Source of the DNA: Lutimaribacter_A marinistellae | GTDB lineage: Bacteria > Pseudomonadota > Alphaproteobacteria > Rhodobacterales > Rhodobacteraceae | Direction: 5' to 3' | Assembly: GCF_042648365.1 (NCBI RefSeq) | Contig: NZ_JBHRXI010000015.1 | Location: 62,001-126,000 of the forward strand | DNA: 64,000 nt | Program-made: the position numbers and the translations under genes | The notes under the pieces: model-generated | Told to the model about the DNA's origin: nothing | Databases searched by the model: none | What the model saw: the letters and a program-made list of their open reading frames with translations, nothing else | Shown here: piece by piece, positions 16,674 to 26,056 of the stretch | Numbering within the stretch: position 1 is the first letter of the stretch | How the letters are laid out: every line of letters starts with the position of its first letter

Positions 16674-17420
16674 ATGCCCAGCGGAGAGGCGCAACCGGCC
16701 ATTGTCCTGGTCAGGCCCCAGATGGGGGAGAATATCGGAGCGGCGGCGCGCGCGATGTGGAATTTCGGTCTTGACCGGATGCGCATCGTCGGCCCTCGGG
16801 ACGGTTGGCCCAACCCGAAGGCGGTGGCCATGTCGAGCGGCGCGGGCCGCCTGCTGGACGAGGCGCAGCTGTTCGATGACCTGCAGGGGGCCTTGCATGA
16901 CTGCACCTATGTTTTCGCCACGACCGCGCGCAATCGCGAGCTGACCAAGCCGGTCTACAGCCCCGAGCGTGCGATGCGCATTGCCGCCGAGAAGATCGCG
17001 GCAGGTGAAAAGGTCGCGGTGCTGTTCGGCCCCGAACGCGCGGGGCTGGAGAACGAGGACATCGCGCAGGCCAATGCCATCATCTCGGTCCCGGTGAACC
17101 CGGCCTATGCGTCGCTCAACCTTGCTCAATGCGTCTTGCTGACCGCTTATGAATGGATGCGGCAGGTGGGCGAGGTCACGCATGAGCGCATCGAACCCGG
17201 CCCCAAGGGGGACTGGGCCACCGGTATCGAGATCGAGAAACTGGCGGAGCATTACGAGGAGCGGCTGGAAGAGGCCGGGTTCTTCTACCCCGAGGCCAAG
17301 GCGGAAGGGATGAAGGTGAACCTGCGCAACCTCTGGAGCCGCATGCGCCTGACGCGCGCGGACGTGCAGATGCTGCATGGCATCATGCGGCAGATGGTCC
17401 GGTGGAAGGACAAGGGCTGA
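16674..17420 (+). CDS. trmJ: tRNA (Cm32/Um32) 2'-O-methyltransferase, TrmJ type
   Basis: SPOUT methyltransferase of 248 residues that methylates ribose 32 of the tRNA anticodon loop using S-adenosylmethionine. The SpoU motifs are NIGAAARAMWNFG near residue 20, LFGPERAGLENEDIAQA in the middle, and the knot motif NPAYASLNLAQ. The C-terminal extension (EKLAEHYEERLEEAGFF to RMRLTRADVQMLHGI) is typical of TrmJ. The ctaA gene follows 62 nt later. Confidence 0.9.
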   Translation: MPSGEAQPAIVLVRPQMGENIGAAARAMWNFGLDRMRIVGPRDGWPNPKAVAMSSGAGRLLDEAQLFDDLQGALHDCTYVFATTARNRELTKPVYSPERAMRIAAEKIAAGEKVAVLFGPERAGLENEDIAQANAIISVPVNPAYASLNLAQCVLLTAYEWMRQVGEVTHERIEPGPKGDWATGIEIEKLAEHYEERLEEAGFFYPEAKAEGMKVNLRNLWSRMRLTRADVQMLHGIMRQMVRWKDKG

Positions 17421-17482
17421 GGCTGGACGGCGGGACCGGGCAGCCCTAGCTTGCCGGGCGATACGGGAAAAGGGACAAGGAC

Positions 17483-18628
17483 ATGAGCGAACGGCGCAGC
17501 ATCTTCGAGGAGGTGTCGGACGAAACGCCCAAGCAGGTCGCGCAGCCCGGCGCAATCGATCGCGGCCGCCGCGGGGCGCGGGGGGCGATCCGGGTCTGGC
17601 TGATGATGCTTTTTGCGTTGGTGGTGATCATGATCGCGGTGGGCGGGCTGACGCGCCTGACCGATAGCGGGTTGTCGATCACCGAATGGCGACCCGTGAC
17701 CGGGGCCATCCCGCCGATGTCCGAGGCCGATTGGCAGGCCGAGTTCGACAAGTACAAGCAGATCGACCAGTGGCAATTGCAGAACCGCTGGATGGAACTG
17801 GACGATTTCAAGTTCATCTACTGGTGGGAGTGGGGTCACCGGCAGCTGGGCCGGGTGATCGGGCTGGTCTGGGCGCTGGGATTCGCGGGCTTTCTTATCG
17901 CGCGCCGGATCCCGCCGGGCTGGACCGGAAAGTTGCTGATACCCGGTCTGCTTGGCGGCGTTCAGGGGGCTGTCGGGTGGTGGATGGTTGCCTCGGGCGT
18001 GACGCAGGGCGAGGGTATGACATCCGTTGCGAGTTATCGCCTGGCGGTGCATCTCGGGCTTGCCTTTGCCATTCTCGCCATTCTCGCGTGGTACATCTTC
18101 CAGCTCGGGCGTGAAGAGCGTGACCTGATGCAGGCGCGCCGCGGCAAGGAGGCCAAGCTGTTCTCGCTCTCCACCGGGTTGTTGCATTTCGCCTTTCTCC
18201 AGATCCTGCTGGGTGCGTTGGTGGCCGGGATCGACGCGGGCCGGTCCTATACCGACTGGCCATTGATGGGCGGGCAGATCATCCCGCCGAACCCGCTGAT
18301 GATCGAGCCGGTCTGGCGCAACTTCTTCGAGAACCCGGGGCTGGTACAGTTCATTCACCGCTGCGCGGGCTACCTGCTGGCGATCTTTGCCGTGGTGGTC
18401 TGGCTGCGCGGCCGCCGGAGTGCGCATGCCAGGACGCGCTTTGCCTTCAACGCGGTGCTGGCGGCGATGGCCGTACAGATCGTGCTGGGCATCGTCACGG
18501 TGCTGTATGCTGCGCCGTGGCATATCGCGATCCTGCACCAGGCGATGGCGGTGGCGCTGTGGGTACTGATCCTGCGCGCGCGTTTCCTGAGCCTTTACCC
18601 CGTTTCCACTTCCCTGCGCGGAGCCTGA
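17483..18628 (+). CDS. ctaA: Heme A synthase
   Basis: 381-residue COX15/CtaA inner-membrane protein that oxidises the heme O methyl group to a formyl group for cytochrome aa3 oxidase. Seven to eight hydrophobic segments are visible. The signature GGLTRLTDSGLSITEWRPV follows helix 1; heme-ligand histidines lie in FIYWWEWGHRQLGR, AVHLGLAF, QFIHRCAGYL and ILHQAMAV. The length is normal for the alphaproteobacterial type. The next gene starts 3 nt after its stop, suggesting cotranscription. Confidence 0.95.
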   Translation: MSERRSIFEEVSDETPKQVAQPGAIDRGRRGARGAIRVWLMMLFALVVIMIAVGGLTRLTDSGLSITEWRPVTGAIPPMSEADWQAEFDKYKQIDQWQLQNRWMELDDFKFIYWWEWGHRQLGRVIGLVWALGFAGFLIARRIPPGWTGKLLIPGLLGGVQGAVGWWMVASGVTQGEGMTSVASYRLAVHLGLAFAILAILAWYIFQLGREERDLMQARRGKEAKLFSLSTGLLHFAFLQILLGALVAGIDAGRSYTDWPLMGGQIIPPNPLMIEPVWRNFFENPGLVQFIHRCAGYLLAIFAVVVWLRGRRSAHARTRFAFNAVLAAMAVQIVLGIVTVLYAAPWHIAILHQAMAVALWVLILRARFLSLYPVSTSLRGA

Positions 18629-18631
18629 CAC

Positions 18632-20101
18632 ATGACCGCATATGATCAGCTGATGGCCTATCAGCGCGAAACCTCGGCCCTTGCGCAGATCGCGGGGCGG
18701 CTGGGCTGGGATCAGGAGACGATGATGCCGCGCGGGGCCGCGCAGCAGCGCGCCGAGGAGATGGCCGCGATCGAGGCGGTTCTGCATGCGCGCCGGTCCG
18801 ACCCGCGGGTGGGAGAGTGGCTGGCCGCTGCCGACGGCGCCGAACCGGTGCAGGCGGCGCAGCTGCGCGAGATTCGGCGGGCCTATGACCGGGCGGTCAA
18901 GATTCCGGCCGAACTGGCCACACGGATCGCGCGCGTCACCTCGGAGGCGCAGGGCATCTGGGCGCAGGCGCGGTCCGACGAGGATGTCGCCGGTTTTCTG
19001 CCGGTTCTGACAGAGGTGGTGAACCTGCGCCGCGAGGAAGGGGCCGCGCTTGCACAGGGCGGCAACGTCTACGACGCCCTGGTCGAGGATTACGAGCCCG
19101 AGACCACCGGCGAGCAGATCGCGGCCATTTTCGATGCGATGCGGCCGCGGCTGGTGGAATTGCGGGCTGCCATTTTGGACCGGCCCCTGCCGCGCGGGCT
19201 GGAAGGTTCGTTCGACGCCCACAAACAGATGCAGCTGAGCCAGGTGCTTGCGCTTGCCTTTGGCTATGACCTTGCGCGCGGTCGGATCGACAAGGCGGTG
19301 CACCCGTTCAGCTCGGGCAGCGGCGCGGATGTGCGCATCACCACGCGTACCAACGAGGCTGACCCGTTCAATTGTTTCTATTCGACCATCCACGAGGTCG
19401 GCCACGCGGCGTATGAGCAGGGGATCGATGGCGATTATGCCCTGACGCCGCTGGGGCGTGGGGTATCGATGGGCGTGCATGAAAGCCAAAGCCGGATCTA
19501 CGAGAACCAGCTGGGCCGCTCGCGTGCCTTCACCGGGTGGCTGTTCGAGCGGATGCGCGAGACATTCGGGGCGTTCGGCATAGACGATCCCGACAGCTTT
19601 TATGCAGCAGTGAACCGGGTGCAGAACGGATACATCCGGACCGAGGCGGACGAGGTGCAGTACAACCTGCATATCATGCTGCGCTTCGATCTCGAACGCG
19701 CCTTGATGGCGGGCGATTTGCAGACCGGCGACCTAGAAGCGGCGTGGAACGACCGCTTTGCCTCGGATTTCGGCTATGCGGTCGACAAACCGTCCAACGG
19801 TGTGCTGCAGGATGTTCACTGGTCGGTCGGCCTGTTCGGCTATTTCCCGACTTATGCGCTGGGTAATGTCTATGCCGGGTGTCTGCATGGCGCGCTGCGC
19901 ACAGCGGTGCCGGATCTGGATGCGCAGCTGTCCCGCGGCGACACGTCTGCGGCGACGGGATGGTTGAAGGAGCATGTGCAGCGTCACGGCGGGCTTTATG
20001 CCCCTCGCGAGGTGATCGCCCGGGCCAGCGGCATGACCCCGTCCGAGGAACCGCTGTTGACTTATCTCGAAGAGAAGTTCGGCGCGCTTTACGCGCTGTG
20101 A
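18632..20101 (+). CDS. M32 family carboxypeptidase (carboxypeptidase Taq type)
   Basis: 489-residue cytosolic zinc carboxypeptidase that trims C-terminal residues from peptides. The family motifs are complete: DVRITTR, the zinc motif HEVGHAAYEQ, the third ligand in HESQSR, IRTEADEVQYNLHI, and GVLQDVHWSVGLFGYFPTYA. The N-terminal helical lid (LGWDQETMMPRGAA) is typical. It begins 3 nt after ctaA and ends at a strong inverted repeat. Confidence 0.94.
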   Translation: MTAYDQLMAYQRETSALAQIAGRLGWDQETMMPRGAAQQRAEEMAAIEAVLHARRSDPRVGEWLAAADGAEPVQAAQLREIRRAYDRAVKIPAELATRIARVTSEAQGIWAQARSDEDVAGFLPVLTEVVNLRREEGAALAQGGNVYDALVEDYEPETTGEQIAAIFDAMRPRLVELRAAILDRPLPRGLEGSFDAHKQMQLSQVLALAFGYDLARGRIDKAVHPFSSGSGADVRITTRTNEADPFNCFYSTIHEVGHAAYEQGIDGDYALTPLGRGVSMGVHESQSRIYENQLGRSRAFTGWLFERMRETFGAFGIDDPDSFYAAVNRVQNGYIRTEADEVQYNLHIMLRFDLERALMAGDLQTGDLEAAWNDRFASDFGYAVDKPSNGVLQDVHWSVGLFGYFPTYALGNVYAGCLHGALRTAVPDLDAQLSRGDTSAATGWLKEHVQRHGGLYAPREVIARASGMTPSEEPLLTYLEEKFGALYAL

Positions 20102-20106
20102 GCCGC

Positions 20107-20141
20107 GACCGGGGGTAGGAGTGGACGAAAATCCCCCGGTC
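20107..20141. terminator. Terminator after the M32 carboxypeptidase gene
   Basis: GACCGGGGG (20107-20115) pairs perfectly with CCCCCGGTC (20133-20141) across a 17-nt loop that includes GAAAAT. It lies between converging genes and could serve both directions. Confidence 0.55.
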
Positions 20142-20152
20142 GGGCACGGCCC

Positions 20153-20545
20153 TCAGGCCGTCAGGTTCCAGCCCCTGGCGTGCAGGGCAAAGGCGCCGCC
20201 GCCACGAAAGAGTACCGGGATCGCGAACAGCGCTGCGGCTGCAAATTCGGCGAGGTGCCACTGGAAAGCGGCGCTGTCATGCGTGGTCATGACCAGCATG
20301 AACGACAGAGCGAGCCCCCAAACGGCGAGGATCCGGCTGCAAATCCCGAGGACCAGCCAGCTTGCCGCCCACAGGCAAAGGCCCGCGATCAGGTAGGGGG
20401 CAAGGATCAGCCCGAACTGTTCGCCCAGTGGTGTGATGGTAGAGGGGCCGAGGGAGGGGATGAAGAAAAGAACTGCCTGCTTGATCAGCAGCGCTGCGAC
20501 GGCGCAGCGGCAGAAAGCCCGGAAAATCGGGTAAGCGTGTAGCAC
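20153..20545 (-). CDS. Small integral membrane protein (DoxX-like)
   Basis: 130 residues with about four hydrophobic segments: CAVAALLIKQAVLFFIP, LILAPYLIAGLCLWAASWLVLG, ILAVWGLALSFMLVM and FAAAALFAIPVLF. The size and arrangement resemble small DoxX/DoxD-type proteins, but no diagnostic motif is convincing. The GTG start has GAGG 7 nt upstream. It is followed on the plus strand by the M32 gene terminator. Function unknown. Confidence 0.6.
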   Translation of the reverse strand: MLHAYPIFRAFCRCAVAALLIKQAVLFFIPSLGPSTITPLGEQFGLILAPYLIAGLCLWAASWLVLGICSRILAVWGLALSFMLVMTTHDSAAFQWHLAEFAAAALFAIPVLFRGGGAFALHARGWNLTA

Positions 20546-20652
20546 GATATTGCCTCAGGGTTGTTATTTTTTGCTACGATCACCGTATCCCGTGTGTATC
20601 ACAATGGGATTTTCTGCAACTGCGCCGTTGCGGGTTTTCCCAGAGGCGGGGT

Positions 20653-21564
20653 TTATCCCGCTGCGGACTGGGTGACCGTCACGCCGTCCAGCCATGCCCG
20701 GGTTGCCTCGCGGCTGCGGCGGAACTCCTCGTCGATCCAGCGCGCCACGAGCTTGATGGCAGGGTCGTCGCGCCGGCTTTCATGGTAACACAGGTGGATC
20801 GACAGCGTGTGGCTGTGGGTGTCGATCGAATGGGGAATCAACCCCGGCCACTGCCGCGCGACGATGTCCGGCAGGACACCCACGAGGTTCGAGGCAAGGA
20901 TCACGCGCGCGCAATCGTCGTAATTCTGGACCCGGCAGGTCGGGGTGCCGCCGTGGAGTGTCGAGGCCCATTCGCCCGACCCGTAATTGTCATGCATGCG
21001 GGCCAGCGTGACCCAGTTGTTCCAGTCGGGCGTGACCCCGCGACGGGCGTAGACATGGAAGTGGATCGACCCGAGAGAGCGCACGATCAAGCGCCCTTGC
21101 GAGGGGATCACCGGGGTCAGCATCATGTCGCTTTGACCCAGTGTGACGGCGGGCGCCTCGTGATCGAGGGTCAGCCGGATGTTCGGGGCGCGTTCGCGCA
21201 GGCCGCCCAGTTCGGGGCACAGCACGTGGCTGATGACCGTGGGCGGGCCGCTGACGGTGAGATCGAGAATGCGCCCGTCATCCAGCCCCGGCAGCGTAAG
21301 CGCGTTCTGGTGGCTCAGAAGACGGCTGGCGAATTGCGACAGGTCGTCGAAGAACTCGGCAAGCGCGGGGTTCGGCTGCCAGGTGCCCGAGCCTTTGATG
21401 TAGACCTCGGTTCCCAGCGCTTCCGAAAGGCGGGCGAGGCGGCGGGAGACGGTGGCCGGGTCAGCGTGAAGGAGCCGTGCCGCGCCGCTCATGCTGCCGG
21501 TTTCGAGGACGGCCGCACAAAAGCGCAGGTCATCCCAGTTCAGCTTGCCCGAGGAAAAAGGCAT
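20653..21564 (-). CDS. LysR family transcriptional regulator
   Basis: 303 residues. The N-terminal winged HTH is LNWDDLRFCAAVLETGSMSGA, then LLHADPATVSRRLARLSEALG. This spelling (WDDLRFF, DPATVSRRL) is typical of the LysR subgroup that recognises substrates through a divergent effector domain (about 90-290). The effector domain includes LTVSGPPTVISHVL and DDCARVILASNLVGVLPD. The neighbour upstream on the same strand is gyrA, which is unlikely to be its target; the next gene on its other side is the small membrane protein. Confidence 0.88.
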   Translation of the reverse strand: MPFSSGKLNWDDLRFCAAVLETGSMSGAARLLHADPATVSRRLARLSEALGTEVYIKGSGTWQPNPALAEFFDDLSQFASRLLSHQNALTLPGLDDGRILDLTVSGPPTVISHVLCPELGGLRERAPNIRLTLDHEAPAVTLGQSDMMLTPVIPSQGRLIVRSLGSIHFHVYARRGVTPDWNNWVTLARMHDNYGSGEWASTLHGGTPTCRVQNYDDCARVILASNLVGVLPDIVARQWPGLIPHSIDTHSHTLSIHLCYHESRRDDPAIKLVARWIDEEFRRSREATRAWLDGVTVTQSAAG

Positions 21565-21594
21565 GGCGGGTCGTTCCTGGAATTAGGATGAAAT

Positions 21595-21622
21595 GGCGGC
21601 CGGGCGCCGGGGCCGGGCCGCC
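21595..21622 (-). terminator. Likely gyrA terminator
   Basis: On the minus strand GGCGGCC and GGCCGCC form a 7-bp GC stem around a GC-rich loop just after the gyrA stop, followed by ATTTCATCCT. It separates gyrA from the LysR gene downstream. Confidence 0.5.
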
Positions 21623-21629
21623 TGCGGGC

Positions 21630-24359
21630 TTATTCCTGGCCCTCGTCCTCGCCCTGGTCGGCGATCCATGCGACCGAGACAACCTCCTCGCCGGCACCAG
21701 TGTCAAAGACCTTGACCCCGCCTGCGCTACGCGAGCGGAACGAGATGCCATCGACCGGGACGCGGATGGACTGCCCGCGCGAGGTTGCCAACATCACTTG
21801 GTCGTCTTGTTCAACGGGGAAGCTCGCCACGATGTCGCCGCCGCGCATGGTCTTTTCCCACGCAGTGACACCCATGCCGCCACGCCCGCGCACCGGGTAA
21901 TCATGGCTGGAACTGAGCTTGCCCAGACCCTTGGCCGTGATCGTCAGGATCAGGTTCTCGGCCGCCGACATCTCGGCATAGCGTTCCTGCGGCAGCGGGC
22001 TGTCGGCGTTGCCTTCGTCCTCGGAGGCGTCGACCTCGTCGGTCAGGCCGGCCATGGCGCGGCGCATCTTGAGGTACGACGCGCGTTCGTCGGACTGGGC
22101 GTCGAAATGCCGGATGACCGACATCGACACGACTTCGTCACCATTGTTCAGCTTGATGCCGCGGACCCCGGTGGAGTTGCGGGAGTTGAACACGCGCACT
22201 TCGGGTACCGGGAAGCGGATGGCCCGGCCCGAGTTGGTGACGAGCATCACGTCATCATCCTCGGAGCAGATGCGGGCGTTGATCAGCCGCATGTCATCTT
22301 CCTCGAACTTCATGGCGATCTTGCCGTTGCGCATGACGTTTGTGAAATCCGAAAGGCGATTGCGGCGCACGCTGCCCTTGTTGGTGGCGAAGACGATCTG
22401 CAGATCGTCCCATTCCGTCTCGGCCCGGTCCACGGGCATGATCGCCGCGATCGACACGCCCGTCGGGATAGGCAGGATGTTGACGATGGCCTTTCCCTTG
22501 GAGGTCCGTCCGCCGAGCGGCAGGCGCCATGTCTTGAGCTTGTAGGCCATGCCGTCGGTCGTGAAGAACAGAAGCTGCGTATGCGTGTTCGCCACGAAGA
22601 GCGAGGTCACAACGTCGTCATCCTTGAGCGTTCCGCCTGACAGCCCCTTGCCGCCGCGTTTTTGCGCCCGGAAATCGGCAAGCGGGGTCCGCTTGATGTA
22701 GCCGCCCTGGGTGACGGTGACGACCATGTCCTCGCGCTCGATAAGGTCCTCGTCTTCCATGTCGCCCGACCAGTCGGCGATCTCGGTGCGGCGCGGCACC
22801 GCGAACAGCTCGCGCACCTCGCGCAGCTCATCGGCGATGATGCCCATGATCCGCTCGCGCGAGCCAAGAATCTCGAGATATTCCTTGATCTTGCCGGCCA
22901 GCTCTTCCAGCTCGTCGGTCACCTCTTGCACGCCAAGCTGCGTCAGGCGTTGCAGGCGCAGTTCGAGGATCGCGCGGGCCTGTGCCTCGGAGAGGTTGTA
23001 GGTTCCGTCGTCGTTCACCGGATGCAGCGGATCGTCGATGAGCCGCAGATAGCCCACGATCTCGGCCGCGGGCCAGCGGCGTTCCATCAGCTTGGCGCGC
23101 GCCTCGGCGGCGTCGGCGGAGGCGCGGATGGTGGCGACAACCTCATCGACGTTCGATACGGCGACGGCCAGACCGCACAGGATGTGGCTGCGCTCGCGCG
23201 CCTTGCGCAGGTCGAAGGCGGTGCGGCGGGCGACGACATCCTCGCGGAAATCGATGAAAGAGGTCAGGAAGCGGCGCAGGGTCAGCTGCTCGGGGCGGCC
23301 ACCGTTGAGAGCCAGCATGTTGCAGCCGAACGAGGTCTGCATGGGTGTGAAGCGGTAGAGCTGGTTCAGCACCACGTCGGGCGTTGCATCGCGTTTCAGC
23401 TCGACCACCACGCGCACGCCGTTGCGGTCGGATTCGTCCTGCACATGGGCGATCCCCTCGATCCGCTTGTCGCGTGCGGCCTCGGCGATCTTTTCGATCA
23501 TCGCGGCCTTGTTCACCTGGTAGGGTATTTCATCCACGATGATGGCGTACCGGTCCTTGCGCAGCTCCTCGACCCGCGTCTTGGCGCGGATGATCACACT
23601 GCCGCGCCCTTCGAGATAAGCCTTGCGCGCGCCGGAACGGCCCAGCATCACGCCGCCGGTCGGAAAGTCGGGGCCGGGGATGTAGTCGATCAGCTGTTCC
23701 GAGGTGAGGTCGGGATCATCGATCAGTGCCAGCGTGGCGTCGACGACTTCGCCAAGGTTGTGCGGCGGGATATTCGTCGCCATGCCGACCGCGATGCCAC
23801 CGGCGCCGTTGACCAGCATGTTGGGGAACCGCGCGGGCAGGACCGTCGGCTCGCGGTCCTTGCCGTCGTAGTTGTCCTGGAAGTCGACGGTTTCCTTCTC
23901 GATATCGGCAAGCATGTAGGCGGCGGGCTTGTCCATGCGCACCTCGGTGTAGCGCATGGCCGCCGGGTTATCGCCGTCCATCGAACCGAAATTGCCCTGG
24001 CCGTCGAGCAGCGGCAGCGACATCGAGAAATCCTGCGCCATGCGGACAAGCGCATCGTAGATCGCGCTGTCGCCGTGCGGGTGATACTTACCCATCACGT
24101 CGCCAACGGGGCGCGCGGACTTGCGGTAGGGCTTGTCGTGGCTGTTGCCGGATTCGTGCATCGCATACAGGATGCGGCGGTGAACAGGCTTGAGCCCGTC
24201 GCGCAGGTCGGGGATCGCGCGGGAGACAATGACCGACATGGCATAGTCGAGATACGAGCTGCGCATCTCGGATTCGATGGAGACGGTCGGCCCGGTGGGT
24301 GCCGGGCGCTCGGCGGGCATTTCGTCCATGTTCTCAGGGGGTTCCGGCGTATCGCTCAC
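21630..24359 (-). CDS. gyrA: DNA gyrase subunit A
   Basis: 909 residues from a GTG start that gives MSDTPEPPEN; an ATG 144 nt upstream is in frame but adds an untypical extension. It is the breakage-reunion subunit of the A2B2 supercoiling enzyme. The catalytic Tyr137 is in AAMRYTEVRM. The quinolone-determining region GKYHPHGDSAIYDALVRM keeps Ser98 and Asp102 (equivalent to E. coli Ser83 and Asp87), the sensitive-type residues. QRGGKGLSGG-like and C-terminal beta-pinwheel repeats (SGRAIRFPVPEVR, SRGQSIRVPVDGI) are present, with an acidic tail. The start region has only a weak ribosome-binding site. Confidence 0.97.
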   Translation of the reverse strand: MSDTPEPPENMDEMPAERPAPTGPTVSIESEMRSSYLDYAMSVIVSRAIPDLRDGLKPVHRRILYAMHESGNSHDKPYRKSARPVGDVMGKYHPHGDSAIYDALVRMAQDFSMSLPLLDGQGNFGSMDGDNPAAMRYTEVRMDKPAAYMLADIEKETVDFQDNYDGKDREPTVLPARFPNMLVNGAGGIAVGMATNIPPHNLGEVVDATLALIDDPDLTSEQLIDYIPGPDFPTGGVMLGRSGARKAYLEGRGSVIIRAKTRVEELRKDRYAIIVDEIPYQVNKAAMIEKIAEAARDKRIEGIAHVQDESDRNGVRVVVELKRDATPDVVLNQLYRFTPMQTSFGCNMLALNGGRPEQLTLRRFLTSFIDFREDVVARRTAFDLRKARERSHILCGLAVAVSNVDEVVATIRASADAAEARAKLMERRWPAAEIVGYLRLIDDPLHPVNDDGTYNLSEAQARAILELRLQRLTQLGVQEVTDELEELAGKIKEYLEILGSRERIMGIIADELREVRELFAVPRRTEIADWSGDMEDEDLIEREDMVVTVTQGGYIKRTPLADFRAQKRGGKGLSGGTLKDDDVVTSLFVANTHTQLLFFTTDGMAYKLKTWRLPLGGRTSKGKAIVNILPIPTGVSIAAIMPVDRAETEWDDLQIVFATNKGSVRRNRLSDFTNVMRNGKIAMKFEEDDMRLINARICSEDDDVMLVTNSGRAIRFPVPEVRVFNSRNSTGVRGIKLNNGDEVVSMSVIRHFDAQSDERASYLKMRRAMAGLTDEVDASEDEGNADSPLPQERYAEMSAAENLILTITAKGLGKLSSSHDYPVRGRGGMGVTAWEKTMRGGDIVASFPVEQDDQVMLATSRGQSIRVPVDGISFRSRSAGGVKVFDTGAGEEVVSVAWIADQGEDEGQE

Positions 24360-24548
24360 GTGTTCTGCCCGTTTTTTGTTCGCATCTATATCTTGTGTGC
24401 GCACTCTATCAGACCCGGCATATCGGGTGCAATGGTTGCCGGTATCTTGCCTTGGCAGCCTCCGAGGGAGACTGCCAACATACTGTTTTCGTTGCTTTTT
24501 CACGAAAGCTTGGAATCATGTTCCGTACGAGGCACGAAAGGAGAGGCC

Positions 24549-24818
24549 ATGGAGCAATCTGAAACGGAACTGATGTTGAAGGGGTACGGGCTGACCACGG
24601 CGAATTTCTTCTATCACATGCCGGACCATGCGCATGTGCTGAACACCTTCATCTGGCAGGATTACGACATTGCCCCGGACCACCCGCGGCTGTTCAAGTT
24701 CATCGAGTTCTGGCAGGAAGAGATCGAGGGGCCCTTGCATTCGGTGAGCTTTACCCACCGCAAGATGATCCGGCCCGGGGAGTGGCGGCAGGTCGTGGGC
24801 GAATTCCGGCTGAACTGA
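24549..24818 (+). CDS. usg: Usg family protein
   Basis: 89 residues from an ATG behind AAAGGAGAGG. The sequence LMLKGYGLTTANFFYHMPDH, then WQDYDIAPDHPRLFKFIEFW and SVSFTHRKMIRPGEWR is characteristic of Usg, a small conserved alphaproteobacterial protein named for its place near tryptophan genes in some species. No trp genes are present here. Its biochemical role is not known. It is divergent from gyrA with 190 nt between them. Confidence 0.9.
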   Translation: MEQSETELMLKGYGLTTANFFYHMPDHAHVLNTFIWQDYDIAPDHPRLFKFIEFWQEEIEGPLHSVSFTHRKMIRPGEWRQVVGEFRLN

Positions 24819-24959
24819 CCCCGCACGTTACGATCCGAGCGGATCGACGGCGCCGGAAAAGCACGTGGAGCCTGTTCGAACGCGGCCCGACAGGGGTGCA
24901 GATGTCAGGCCGGAAGCTTCTGTTCGGGCTCAAAAGGCGCTGGTCAGACAGGGGCTCCC

Positions 24960-25080
24960 GCCCCCTGCGGGGGCCGCGCTGGCGCGCGACCTCCTCGGTG
25001 TTGGGCCGGGCGCCCGTTCCGGGCGCGGCATATGGCGAGGCTCTGCCTCGCGCTCCGGGATATTTTCAGCAAGAGGAAAG
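24960..25080. repeat. Hairpin cluster plus GGATATTT...CAAGAGGAA repeat, copy 1
   Basis: This stretch has consecutive hairpins: GCCCCC/GGGGGC (24960-24974), a GCGCCCG/CGGGCGC pair (about 25009-25026) and GCGAGG/CCTCGC (25035-25051). They are followed by CTCCGGGATATTTTCAGCAA and GAGGAAAG up to 25080. A related unit (hairpins, then CCGAGGATATTTGGGGCAAG and AGGAAGG) lies at 47761-47830. The rest of the gap between usg and the radical SAM gene shows no gene. I read it as an intergenic repeat of the type dispersed in Rhodobacterales genomes. Confidence 0.55.
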
Positions 25081-25102
25081 CACGCGGACGGGCCAGGGAA
25101 TG

Positions 25103-26056
25103 TCAGGCCGAGCAGGAGGCGCCGCCGAGAACGCAGAATATCGCGCAATGGGGATGGTTGAGATGCACGGCGCCTTCGGCCTCGGCCAGGGTTTCTCCAA
25201 GCTCGAATTCCGGCGTATAGGGCAGGAGGGTGCAGGCGAGCACTGCGGGGCGGTCGGCGCCCTTGCGTTTGACGACCATGCGCGAGGAGGCGCACATTAC
25301 CGACGCGGGCGATTTGCCGAGTATATCCCAGCAGGCGGTGGTGATCTCCGGCACTTCGGCGGTTTCGTCCATTTCGGGGAATAGCACGGTCTGGCCGGGA
25401 TCTGTCGCGTCGATGGTGAACCCGTGCCGGGCGTAGAGCGCGGCGAACCCTGCTCGGGCCTCGGCCTCGGTCTCGTCCCACATGGTGCGGGCGGCCACGG
25501 CCATCGGGATAGCGGTATCGCGCAGCCATTCCATCCCCTCGATCGAGCGGGCGAAGCTGCCCGTGCCGCGTTCGGCATCGTGATGCGCGGCGGTATAGTG
25601 ATCGAGCGAGATACGCAGGGTCATCCGGCCCGGGAAGTCACGGTTGAGAGTTTCGAGGCCCCTGCGCATGGCCGGACGCATCATCGGGCGCATCGCGTTG
25701 GTCAGGATCAGCACGCGGTATCCGCGCGTGAGAGCGGCGCGGACCATGCCGATCATCTGTGGGTTCATGAACGGCTCGCCGCCGGTAAAGCCGATCTCGG
25801 ACACGGTCCAGTTTCGGGCCGCAAGCTGGTCGAGGTAATCGGTGACCTCGGCCTCGGTCAGGTAGACCAGCGCGTCATTGCTGGGCGAGGACTCGATATA
25901 GCAGTTGAGGCATTCGATATTGCAAAGCGTTCCGGTGTTGAACCACAGCATCTGCGGATCGGTGAGCGCGACGGAGGCGCGGGGCTGGCCGTCGAGCGTC
26001 ACGAATTTGTCTTGGAACTTGGCCCTGTTGGCGTCTTGCGGGGCGTGGTCTTTCAT
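25103..26056 (-). CDS. Radical SAM protein of unknown function
   Basis: 317 residues. Cys45-x3-Cys49-x2-Cys52 (CNIECLNCY) is the 4Fe-4S motif that cleaves S-adenosylmethionine. The SAM-binding GFTGGEPFMNP, ILTNAMRP and LRISLDHY follow as in the partial TIM barrel. The last third has more cysteines (ACW, VMCASS, LACTLL, HCAIFC, ASCSA), which may bind an extra cluster, as in SPASM-type enzymes, but the spacing was not matched to a defined family. It stands alone: no peptide precursor or partner gene was recognised beside it. Confidence 0.8.
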   Translation of the reverse strand: MKDHAPQDANRAKFQDKFVTLDGQPRASVALTDPQMLWFNTGTLCNIECLNCYIESSPSNDALVYLTEAEVTDYLDQLAARNWTVSEIGFTGGEPFMNPQMIGMVRAALTRGYRVLILTNAMRPMMRPAMRRGLETLNRDFPGRMTLRISLDHYTAAHHDAERGTGSFARSIEGMEWLRDTAIPMAVAARTMWDETEAEARAGFAALYARHGFTIDATDPGQTVLFPEMDETAEVPEITTACWDILGKSPASVMCASSRMVVKRKGADRPAVLACTLLPYTPEFELGETLAEAEGAVHLNHPHCAIFCVLGGASCSA

